A DNA stretch of 64,000 bases from Psococerastis gibbosa. Taxonomy: Eukaryota > Arthropoda > Insecta > Psocodea > Psocidae. How positions within the stretch are numbered: the first letter of the stretch is position 1; each line of letters begins with the position of its first letter. Positions 34,401 through 44,697 of this stretch are shown piece by piece. The stretch is taken from assembly GCA_963971405.1 (NCBI GenBank), contig OZ020484.1, forward strand, positions 26,992,770 to 27,056,769, given 5' to 3'. Position numbers and translations under genes: made by a program. The notes under the pieces are model-generated. The model did not search any database. It saw nothing but the letters and a program-made list of their open reading frames with translations, and was not told the origin of the DNA.

Positions 34401-34953
34401 GATTTGCAGTGATAATCAATATTAAATTAAATAATAACCCGCCAAACAATATAAATATTTTACGTTTAATGCCGCCATTTTTAGTAAACAATAACAAAGT
34501 ATATAAAAAATAACAAGGACAAAACAATATATAAAAGTTAAAGTAAAATAACAAAAAATGTTCTGTGTTTTTTACTAGTCTTTCCTTATAATATGTATAA
34601 TCAGTATAATAGTAATTTTTAAATCCATTTAGGTCAATGGGGTATACAGGTGCGGGAGGAATAATCGTTTTAGAGTTGAAATGCTGTAGATTAGTTGTAA
34701 ACTAAAGTTTTTGTGAGCCCAGTTATCTCATTTTTAGTGTAAGTTAAGTTTTATTTTAATTTTAAGTTCGTAATTTCCACTCGGAAACATTCGGACGTCG
34801 TGACGTAGACATTCACACGTGTGCTCGCCAGCTTCGGGAAAGTTCGGGTTTAAGTTAGAAACGCATATTTGTTTACATTTTACAGTGGACGAGTTTAATA
34901 AATCTTTGTTTTAATATTTTATTTGGTGGAAAACTTGAAATATAGTTAGAAAA

Positions 34954-37617
34954 ATGGATCGGTATGTGCAAGCAAATTCTACTAATCTGCCACATGTAGA
35001 CGTCGACATGGTTTTGGCCTATTTAAGTGGCAAATCTGTATATACAGCACCGGAATTGCGAGGCGTCAAAGAAAGCAGGTAAGAATCGCTAAAGATAGTA
35101 ATGCAGCTCTTTGCTTTTTACGCTTAGGTCTAGCTAATAATTTGGTGTCTTCCTTGCCCCTAACAATGTAGGATATTTTTTAAAATGACTTCTCGTTTTT
35201 ATACTATTTGTTGTCGGCACTTTTTGTTTGTCAGTGGTTATGTGCAATACATTTGTTTGCGTAGGGTATAGCTGCTATACAGTTCAGTACACAATCTGCT
35301 ATACTATAGCGGATTGTGTACTTCTACTTTGTCCATTACACCAGTAGGTACCCTGCATTGAAAGTATTTACTTTATTAAAAACTAATTCACCTACCAACT
35401 AAACATTTGTAGTGTCAGTGATATGAGGGCACCAATTTTAGCAGCCTCATAACTTTGTTCGGGGGCTATTGCCTATTTGCATGTACGTTAGCTTTTTAAC
35501 ATGCATAATAGCCAAACAATTTTTTACAGATCAGGAAGACAGACCTACGGTGATAACGCTGTGGGAAAAGTGGGAGTCCTTCGTTGCAACGAAGAATGTT
35601 GGGTGAAAGGCAGAGTGTGTCCTGAACACCGAGTGACAAGTACACCGTATGAAGTAGTGGTGCATTTGAATGAGCAGGCTGAAGAAATATTGGATGCACA
35701 GTGCACTGGGTGCCAAGCCGCTCTAGGTAAGATGATATCAATTGACTAGGGATAGAATAGAAAGTCTATATTGCACCGATTTTCAATAAAATAGCGTAAA
35801 TAATAAATGTTAACATAATGTACAATGCAGTCAAGAACTTAACAGAATTTATTTGTCATTTATTTACCTACTGTATTATGTCAATGTGAAAGTTTGAAGA
35901 GTATCATCGGCCCATGGCCATTCCTAACGCATTTCCATTGCGTACTACTTAAAGGTGTTTGTGGTGCCACTAAATTGACTTAACTGTGATCGATGAACAG
36001 ACCTATTGGCAAGCATTAGCATAATATGCTACTATCAACAACAACATTTATCTAAACTTTTTTATTTTCATTTTAGGTGGCTGTAAGCATTCGGTTGCAT
36101 TTCTTCTGTGGCTGCAGCGGAGGACAGAAGAACCATCTCCTACTTCCACTGTTTGCTACTGGAAGAAGCCTGCGTTGTCTTCTGTTGGAAGAGGAGGCAC
36201 GCACGTCACATTAGCTGACTTTGGGAGGGTACCTATACCGTTGCCGGACAACGTGGACTTTCGTGCACAAGTTCTGTCTGGTGGATCATATAACAGTAGC
36301 ATGATCCACAGACAGTTCCTGGAAAGACCGACCGTGGAGCAGCTCAGTCTGCACTATCTGATAAATAATTCAGAAGATTTTGAGAGTTTAGTGCAGAGGG
36401 TTATGACGGCTTCAGTTTGCGAGGAAGCAGAAGTCGCCACAAGAGGCCAGGCTGACAATCCTCTTTGGCATGAGCTAAGGTTAGTTACATCTTCATATGT
36501 TACATGAAAGCATGTAAATGGGTTAAGAAATGTTGCAAGTTAAATAAAAAAAGTTTAGAAATGGAAACATCAATTTGTTAAAATCATTGGGGTCGCGCCA
36601 CTGTCATTAATTTACAAACAAACAAAAATGAATGCGCAACCGGGTTTTCACTGAGTTTCTGAGTGCCCAACAAAAACTTACAAGCTTTGGTCCATGACTC
36701 AAGGCAAATGACAGCTTTCCTGTAATTGGTCGCAAGTAAGTTAACAGTAGACTATTTGAAATGTCATAGTAATGGTGACAGTTGAGGGAAGAAATTAAGA
36801 ACATTGCACTGTGTTCTAAATGGAAACGTCATTATGCGACAGCCAATGTATTGGTGCGTTTCACGACGTTTTGACCATAGTTCATACGACTCACAAATTT
36901 GGGGATGAATTTGTTACAAGTTGCAGGTTCGCTGGAAGAGTAGCCTTTCGGGGCTAAAGCTCGCCTGAAGTAAAGACGATTTTTCATTTCATAATTTAAG
37001 TCATGGATATATGCCTGCCATTTATATCCGGATTGCTCTGCAATCCTTTAATTGAGATTTAATTTGTTGCAAATCAGTAAATTTGACAATTTTTATTATA
37101 GGTACGGTAGGATCACCGCCTCGAAAATCCATGAAGCCGCCCACTGTAGAACACCCGACGGATCGCTCGTCAATTCAATAATTGGGGTTCTCAAAGTCAG
37201 GGACACAAAAGCTATGGAAAGGGGCCGCATCTTGGAGGAGCCAGTTATCCGATTGTTGGCAAAGACATTCAATTTGAAGTGGCGTAAGACGGGACTGTTC
37301 TTTTTGCCATCCCACCCTTGGCTGGCTGCGTCACCAGATGGTGTGAGCGAAGATTATGTGATTGAAATACAAAATACAAAAATATCAGTCATTACGTCAA
37401 TTCTCACTCAGAATTAACAGAGAAGGTGAAAGCCCAAATGCAGCTGCAGATGCTAGTGACCAAACGGCGAAGAGGATTATTTTGTTGCGCTTCGCCGGAT
37501 TTCGAAAAGTCACAAAAAGCAATCCTCATAATCGTGGACTATGACGAGCCCTACGTGCGTCAACTTCTGCATCAAGCGCATCAGTTTTGGGAATCGTTCA
37601 TTAGGCCCAGATTGTAG
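34954..37617 (+). CDS. ISL2EU nuclease: SWIM-type zinc finger plus YqaJ-like exonuclease domain
   Basis: Four exons: 34954-35078, 35530-35726, 36077-36479, 37102-37617, all with GT/AG borders and compatible phases. N-terminus MDRYVQANSTNL. Exons 2-3 carry a zinc-finger pattern QCTGCQAALGGCKHSVAFLL (C-x2-C, then C-x-H), as in SWIM fingers. Exon 4 has the YqaJ/lambda-exonuclease motifs: YGRITASKIHEAAH, AMERGRILEEPVIRLL, then LAASPDGVSEDYVIEI with the catalytic Asp and Glu. The coding sum is 1241 bases, two over a whole number of codons. The shift falls at about 37370, just after VIEI, where KYKNISHYV resumes in another frame. The family's usual K-C-P after VIEI is also altered. The frame then runs to a TAG at 37615. 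Without the shift it would be about 412 residues. Confidence 0.85.
35752..35850 (-). repeat. LINE 3' UTR fragment in nuclease intron 2
   Basis: AGAATAGAAAGTCTATATTG through TTAACATAATGTACAATGCA matches 20264-20362 almost base for base, that is the 3' UTR and tail of the LINE at 20.2 kb. A solo 3' end. Confidence 0.8.
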
Positions 37618-37870
37618 TTTGCTTCGGAGGGGAATCAGCGATTGTACCTTCGATTGATAATGGTTAAATGCTTTGTGATCCCAATAGTTGTTTTGTTTAT
37701 TTATTTACATTGTTTTGACGTGGTTTTCAAATCCTTATAACTGGGCCGCCATTTTTTTTGTCTACTGCCACCTACACAAATTCACTCAGCCAGTGCTCTC
37801 TCCCATAAGTCAATCGATCTATTCTAATATATATCGTGCGATCAGCTGGAAACTGTGGAGCACATTATAT

Positions 37871-37988
37871 GGCGGGGTTTCCACATGTCAATGGTAAATG
37901 TGGTATTGACGTTTTAGCAGACATTAAAGACATACTAAAAATGTCTGCTACCACCATATTTAACATTGACGTATGTGGAAACCCCGCC
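37871..37988. mobile_element. Short family B-related MITE in the ISL2EU element
   Basis: Ends GGCGGGGTTTCCACATGTCA and TGTGGAAACCCCGCC, flanked by TAT on each side (37868-37870, 37989-37991). Inside are AGCAGACATT and AATGTCTGCTACCA, words shared with the outer arms of family B. At 118 bases it is the smallest complete copy. Confidence 0.8.
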
Positions 37989-38149
37989 TATGGGATTGTC
38001 CACGCTAGGGCCGGGTTTGTGATTGCCATTGGCCAGAGTCTGGGCATGTGCCTTGCTAACCGGTGCTTGCGGAACCAGTTTTACAACACCTGTTCAATGA
38101 GAACAAAGAAATAAAGTGTCATTAACTGGAGGAAATAATTCTCCACGCT

Positions 38150-38345
38150 TTGATGCACAATATGCTGCCGTCACTGACACAGATCGGCCACAGTTTTGAA
38201 ACTTCATTTGTAAAAAAAATAATGGTCTCTGGGGGCGTCACGTTGAAGGAGTTTCAAAACTGTGGCCAATTGGTGTGAATCATGGTCACACACTACATAT
38301 CAGAATGAAGAGGAACATTGTTTCTGCTTTATGACGCTTCGTTTA
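38150..38345. repeat. Family C MITE, copy 5
   Basis: GATCGGCCACAGTTTTGAAAC faces GTTTCAAAACTGTGGCCAAT, and GAAGAGGAACATTGTTTCTGC resembles the C family end. Located 3' of the nuclease gene. Confidence 0.55.
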
Positions 38346-38551
38346 TTGTTGCAAGTTAGATATTTCATGAGGAATTGCATATCAAGCAAAAAATGGAGAC
38401 CACTTAGTACTAGAAGTAGTTTTTTATTCAGGGGTACAGTATATCACAGTAAATATGCAATAAATGGAAAAAACCATTCTTGTTATAAGCTACAATATAA
38501 ACTAATTTTATAGGCAATGTTCCGTAAGAAAATACGGTGAGGCTGCATATA

Positions 38552-39517
38552 CAGGGTGCCCCAGACCATCCGACCACCTACTTTTTCTCGAAAACAAATG
38601 ACGTCAGAGGTCTGAATTTTTTTTTATCATTACAAAGTGGGGGTTGATGCATTTCTGGAAATTAGTTTGGAATTTTTTGGGGACCTGGAAGGGGGGGTTT
38701 GGGGGGTCCGTATGCTGTTCCTCGGAATAATCAAATGTAAAGGTATGTCAAATTGTACATCAGTTGAAGGCTTATAAAGTGTTCATTCATAATTTGCAAA
38801 AATTTTGATTGTATCCCTACAGGTTCAGGTACAGGAGGTCTTTAAAAGTCAAACATTGGGTACCTGTGGGCTATTAGTGTGCTGAATGCTAAAAGTCTAA
38901 ATCAAATTTTCTGGTAAAGAAAAAATAGGAGTACTTGATAATCTTACCTTGGTGTACCTGAGTTTTTCAGTTCAGGTACAGTAAACAGCTAAAGTTTGAG
39001 ATTAAATTTCTCTAAAATATCATATGGCATGTTGTACCTTAAATGAAAGCTTATTACAAGAAATGTCAAGTTAACTATACAAATCGTACCTGAACCTGCG
39101 CTTGAACGGGGAGAGGGGCGAAGGGTGGGAATGGGTCACCTAAAGCATGGCAAGTGACACCTCAAATAAAAGCTCATGACTTCAGCTTGACAATGATACA
39201 CAAATGTTAGTGCCTGAACCTGCGCCTCAATGGGGAGGGGGGGAGGTTGGGAATAGGTCACCCGAAGCATGGCAAGTGACATCTCAAATGAAAGCTCATG
39301 ACTTCAACTTAACAATGACAAACAAAAAATTGTTCTCATTATTTCGAGGAACAGCATACGGACCCCCCAAACCCCCCTTCCAGGTCCCCAAAAAATTCCA
39401 AACTAATTTCCAGAAATGCATCAACCCCCATTTTGTAATGATTTCAAAAAAAATCAGACCTCTGACGTCATTCGTTTTCGAGAAAAAGTAGGTGGACGGA
39501 TGGTCTGGGGCACCCTG
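38552..39517. mobile_element. Nonautonomous transposon with about 195-base inverted repeats and TA duplication
   Basis: Ends CAGGGTGCCCCAGACCATCC and GGATGGTCTGGGGCACCCTG, flanked by TA (38550-38551, 39518-39519). The arms stay near-identical for about 195 bases, including TGACGTCAGAGGTCTGA, GGGGACCTGGAAGG and GGTCCGTATGCTGTTCC. The middle holds a direct duplication of about 115 bases (39085-39200 and 39201-39310; ACCTGAACCTGCGC, AGCATGGCAAGTGACA, AAAGCTCATGACTTCA). TA duplication and CAGGG ends suit a Tc1/mariner-type or related element. No coding frame. Confidence 0.8.
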
Positions 39518-39596
39518 TATAACAATACTTCTATAGGTAGTGTCATAGTTTTCAGGTGTCCCTAAGGAATTGAAGACGTAGGCTACAGTTAGAGGG

Positions 39597-39832
39597 CCCA
39601 CCGAGCAGGTCTGGATTGGTGCGCAGGCGCTCTCGTGTCTGATTGACTCGGTAGTGTTTTAATCCTTCTTCCGTTCTATTAAAGTTTTGCGGATGTTTAT
39701 AGATTTCTATGGCTTTCCTATGTAGTCGGGGGTAGGTTAAAAGTAAATAAAACAACAAAACAGAGAATGACGCCAACTAGCCAAGCAGACACGAGAGCGC
39801 TTGCGCGCCGATCCATACCTGCACCAGTCTGT
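39597..39832. repeat. Inverted repeat of about 40 bases
   Basis: GGATTGGTGCGCAGGCGCTC... at about 39612-39641 is matched in reverse by CAGACACGAGAGCGCTTGCG at 39786-39815, with outer words AGCAGGTCTGG and CCATACCTGC also paired. A short frame with a true ATG (39767-40033; TRALARRSIPAPVCQ, PPRYNLRS) overlaps the right arm. I do not treat that frame as a gene. Confidence 0.5.
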
Positions 39833-40183
39833 CAGTCAGTTCCTACGGTACCCCCACGATACAATCTTAGAAGTGTAGTACATAGTGCCACTGTTGTTGT
39901 TGACGAAACGTTTGGAAGCATACTTTCAAATCGACCACGGCCTATTAGCCCGGATTCTCCTGCACAGCAACAGCCAACCGCCATAATTCAAAACAAATTG
40001 CACTGGACCCAGGGGCGGATAAATAGCAGCTGAACAAAACACCTTTATATTTTCAGCTTAAAGGCAGATTCATGTACCTATTGAGATCTACCATCTACCA
40101 ATGTTCGACTCTCGGAAAATTTCTTCACGACTTTTCATTTCATGACCCCCTGAGCCTAAAACCACCCTCTTTTCAAAATGTTA

Positions 40184-40491
40184 AGCTGGCCATACACGAG
40201 GGCTCCAAATGGAATCGCGCAAGCCAAATGGCGCGTCATGTTCCATTTTGCGTTAGCGCCATTTAGAGGGGTCATTCATGACTACGCTGAACCAGTAGCT
40301 CCAAATCTTTCAAATTGTATAGTGTTACGATATGGAAGAGGTACTTTTACACTGTACAATTTGAAAGATTTAAAGCGACTGGTTCAGCGTAGTCGTGAAT
40401 GACCCCTCTAAATGGCGCTAACGCCAAATGGAACAGGACACGCCATTTGGCTTGGCGCGAGTCCGTTTGGAGGCCTTGTCAATGGCCAGCT
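40184..40491. mobile_element. Foldback MITE with TTA duplication
   Basis: AGCTGGCCATACACGAGG and TTGTCAATGGCCAGCT are the ends, with TTA at 40181-40183 and 40492-40494. The arms pair for most of their length (AATGGCGCGTC, TTAGCGCCATTTAGAGGGGT, GACTACGCTGAACCAGT, TTTCAAATTGTA). The loop is only about 40 bases. Harbinger-like by target duplication. Confidence 0.8.
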
Positions 40492-40948
40492 TTATACATA
40501 TATACTGTATATACGTATGTACAGTATGTGTTTATGTATGTATATCGATTTTAGGAAACACTCCAACTTCCGTAAATATTATCCGATTTTGATGAACTTC
40601 AAAAATGTCTTGATCGAGTTCTTTAACCAGCTAAATCCACTATTTAGTTACAAGATAGCGGCCGATTGAAACCTTATATAATTCATATCTCAGTTAATAT
40701 TGGTCGCAGAGGAATGAATTAAAATATCACTGAAAGCCTGTATTATTATATACGATAATGGTAATCTACACTTTTTACGGCAAATCAACGATTTCATGAT
40801 GATGTCCAGTCAAAGTAAAAATAATTTAATAAGTAAAAGTTCATAGTCGCCATTTTTTGGAACACAAGAGTGTTTCGTGTGTGCCGGTTCTTCCGGCCTT
40901 AACACAGAATTTAGTAAATCTTGTGATAATCAAATCAAAGCCGTAATG

Positions 40949-43800
40949 TTACTTAATTAATTTTCCCTGTAAATTTACAAGCCCTAATGCACATTCCACT
41001 GCCATATCCAGCATAGGCAAAAATTTTAAATTCACACACGAATGCATAGACAACAACTTCTCCTCGCGAATGCGCTCTATAACTCGCTCAACGTGTATAC
41101 GGAGGGCAGCTATTTGCTTCGTCTCTATGACTTCTTTCTTAGTCATGACTGTACCACTTGTAAGAAAAACACTTGGCGGTCGCACAAGCCGACAATTTTT
41201 TCTCAAAAGGAATGGTTCAAGTGTTTTGAACCCACGATCAGTCATGACTAAACTGTCCATCGGAAGGTGATGTAGAAAATCAGACTCGGTCACTATGTGC
41301 GTGTCTTCAGTCCGACCTCCATATCCCTTCGAACACCATGAGACTAGTCCATCGGGAGTAACACCCACTATGTACTTAATTGTATTGCATTTTTTATATT
41401 GCGACCAAGTGGCTGACTGCAGGATGGGATTGCTTGGCTTTTGGATTTCAATTTCGAATGCGTCCAATATGCACACTACTTCCCGGTAATTGGCCCTAAA
41501 TGCAATTGGTAAGTTGGCAAGTATTGTAGGTTTAGGGGGCCAATGTATAAGCGACTTCAGGTTTGAATGGACGTAAGGCAATGTCTGCTTAAAAACAGTA
41601 CTGGCGTGCTGTTGGGTAATTCCGAAGTCGTCCCCTATTTCATCGAAGGTCCTGCAGAGTTTTATTCGCTGCAAGACTATCGCCACATTGCGGCAGGGGG
41701 CATCTTTTGTCAGCATTTCAAACACGAAAATGCAGCTCGCAGGAATGCCTAAATATTTCTTTGGCCTAGCCTGAATTATTAACTTCATCCTGCGAGCAGA
41801 CAGCTCCTTCAGCTCGACATCGTCAATTGCGAAATCGCTGTCATCACTATCTTCACTGCTTGAATTTAGAAAACTACAGGCCGAAAATTTGCGGCCGGAC
41901 CCCCTCTCCAGTTTCTCCGGGGTTTTTGTAGTACCGCGACTGGTAGTTGCAGATTTAATTGGCGAGCAACTGACAGTCGTGTACTGTGGCGTCACTTGCA
42001 CAGCTCGGCTAGTTACGGCAGCTGCCTGCATAGTTTGCGTGCACTTGTCATTTGAAAAAACTGAAACAAAAAAAAACCATGTACAGGTATACAGTAAATT
42101 TTAAAACACAATATAAGATTCACAGTGGCTCACACATTACACGGAACGTCTACTATACAATATTTTCAGATATAGATTTTTATTATTTTTAGAGAAACCG
42201 TCATGTGTCGCACATTGGTATTTTTACATAAACTACATTAATACTCCGTAATTCCTGTGTTTACATGGGGTCACCATAAACCAGGAAAATGTAAAAAATA
42301 AACGCAGTTTAAATACACATTATGTCCATGGGCGTCCACAGGAGAGGGCAGGGGAGACCAGCTGCCCCCCGCCTAGAACGAGAGCAACATGTCGCTGTCT
42401 GGCGGAGCTTGGAGTTTTATAAATAAGTATTAGACTGTAAAATCTCGACTGCTATCAAAATTCGTGAACGCTACTAATTCTGGCGTGCCGCATTTCACAT
42501 ACTTTTTCCCCAGGGGAAGCCTCCTGCGCGCAATTTTATAATATTGATATGATGATGATGATAGTAAAGAGCCTTGATGGAATTTTAGAGATTTCGGCTC
42601 ACCCAGTCTGCCTCCCGCAAGAAAAAAAGATGCGGACGGCGATGACTGTGTCGACTGTGTTAAACCTCATGTGTTAGTGGAGAAATGCCCTACAATTAAA
42701 TTGCACATATCTCGGGAAGTTTACCGCATGATCATCGACAGCGAAGATGCTGATTGCCAGGCGAAGGCAACATAACAACATGATAGAAAACTCTACTTAC
42801 GATTGCTATCATGGTCTTCAATAATAGGCAAACTATCTTCGCAGCTTTGATTGTCATTACTTGGCCCTGCTTGAGCTTCTACTTGCGCATTTACGGCCGA
42901 AGCTATAAGTTCTTTCCTTCGCCTCTTCACTAGTAAAAGTCTTGTCGGCTCCAAAAACTTGTTGATGCGCCTGCCCTGGCATTCAAATTTAGTTGGCATC
43001 GCTGTTTTTTTTATAGTCATTCGCCCGTGCATTAATTTAACATAAGTTAAATTTTCAATGCATTCTTCCAACTGGTACAGAAAAAAACACGTCAGTAAGT
43101 TCAATCTAATATAAAATGAAGTACAACCACTTTACTACTTTAATAATTAATGACAGCTTGTTGAAAGCGGTCGGTGGGTCTCTGGTCCATATAAATGCTG
43201 TAAATGAACCGAGCACTGATTGGCCAGTAACCGACTAAAAATATAAAGTCCAAATCAACAATGAGCTGCGCAGTTATATACTGTAACTGTGTCAGTATCG
43301 GCAAAAATCGAAGGAGCTAGGGAGCTACACTATTTAGTGAGCGAAAGAAATCTACGCTTATGCTAAGAGTGACAGAAGAAAGTGATTGAATCTTGTAAGG
43401 CCGCAACATTTAAATTTCATAACCTAGCAATAATCAATAAGTCAATATGAAGTCTCCTCCACAGAATAGCCCTACCATAATACGTATATTGTTTATGTAG
43501 TCATGCATCATAGACCCCACATCAGTCGGAGAAATTACCTGCCTGCAAATTACGGCTGAATACTAATTTCATTGGAAAAAAGAGTAGAAATCAACGCAAA
43601 CCTACCTCGAAATGGTCTTCACAAAAAAACAGAGTTGACTTCGGACTGACAGCCTCATCGCGTCTTGCGGCTTGGATCCATGCTCTTCGCCTTTTTCCAT
43701 CATTAGGTATATGCAAAAACAGTTTTTGTGGCGTACTGAATGTCGTATTTGTACAGTTAGGCACAGCACAGTACTTATAATTAGTTTTCGCAGTTGCCAT
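40949..43800 (-). CDS. ISL2EU transposase: THAP domain plus DDE nuclease domain
   Basis: Three exons, 43800-43606, 43071-42801 and 42060-40949, with GT/AG borders; they sum to 1578 bases, exactly 526 codons with the stop. Exon 1 is a THAP zinc finger: C11 and C16 in CAVPNCTNTTF, W41, C60 and H63 in FFCEDHFE. Exon 2 continues with LEECIENLTYVKLMHGRM and a basic linker KRRRKEL. Exon 3 holds the DDE_Tnp_4 fold: D355 in CILDAFEIEI, D430 in VMTDRGFKTL, E480 in RIHVERVIERIRE, with GYGGRTEDTHI between. It should cut and paste the element using the terminal repeats, with THAP recognising the ends. All three catalytic residues and all zinc ligands are present and I see no break. Confidence 0.92.
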
Positions 43801-44063
43801 GTAAAATTAGGAAAACCAAGTAAAAAGAAACACGATTATATTATGTTTTCCGTTTTTGTTTACTATGGTGGTGGGAACGGTGACGTTCAAATATGGCCGC
43901 CCCTGCCTTAAAAGCAAAATTTATAAATGAATTTTACTCCCAAGTAAGAATAAATTTAAAAGAAATTTATATCAATTTATATGTAAAATAAAATCTAGTT
44001 TCATTCTAAATACGGCAAAAAAAATGCCTGTATACCCCATTCCCTTCATATTTAAAAATCCCA

Positions 44064-44106
44064 ATGTCAAAGGTGAGGTTTCCACTGACCTGCTAGGGCT
44101 AAATCA
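44064..44106 (+). repeat. Solo family B end next to the ISL2EU target site
   Basis: GGTGAGGTTTCCACTGACC followed by TGCTAGGGCTAAAT matches the outer arm of family B. The opposite end is absent. Confidence 0.5.
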
Positions 44107-44697
44107 TCCCGTGGTGGGAGACCGTTACCAATATGGCTGTTAGTGAAGTCTGCACAAAATAAGTACGCAATTTGGCGGGGGAACCAGCGAGAAGTGTAGC
44201 TTGCATAAGCTAAGTACTGAGTTTTTGACCGGGTCTAGGTGTCCGTTCAGCTATGCTGCAAATCTGCAATGTGTAAGATTTCGAAATTTTTTGCGTTGGT
44301 ACTGATCTCTTATAGTTGGCTTATGGTTAACGGGTGCCTCGTAAGGCATATTATGGCTCCCGCCGCTCCAGTTAATGTATCTTTATGAGTCTAACGAACG
44401 TCGCACACCCGCCAATCGCCATCGCCATTCGCCAATTGACGCCATGTTTGGTTTTGGTAATAATTATTAAACAAAGTGTGATGAAACAAGTAATCTCGAA
44501 AATAAAAATTGTATTTTATGCGAAATCCTCATTTAAATATATTTTGCACCGGAACACATAGGAATCAATAGTTAATTTAGAGTTACGTAGACAAATATTG
44601 CTTCAGGAACTTTTACAACAAGCTTCTGTTTTACAGCTTATTTCATAAGCTGAAACGGTTTACTGTGGTTGATTTTACTCCCCTGGAATAAAGGAAA

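Larger units (their letters stand above)
34639..44038. mobile_element. ISL2EU-type (PIF/Harbinger-related) DNA transposon, full length
   Basis: Ends GGGGTATACAGG (34639-34650) and CCTGTATACCCC (44027-44038), exact 12-base inverted repeats, flanked by AT on each side (34637-34638, 44039-44040). Inside are two genes pointing at each other's 3' ends: a YqaJ-like nuclease (+) and a THAP-DDE transposase (-). This pairing and AT duplication is what I know of the ISL2EU group. Length 9400 bases, enlarged by secondary insertions: a LINE end at 35752, a family B MITE at 37871, a family C MITE at 38150, a TA-flanked element at 38552, an inverted repeat at 39597 and a foldback MITE at 40184. The transposase frame is open while the nuclease frame has one shift, so the copy is relatively young but probably not fully autonomous. 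Confidence 0.88.
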
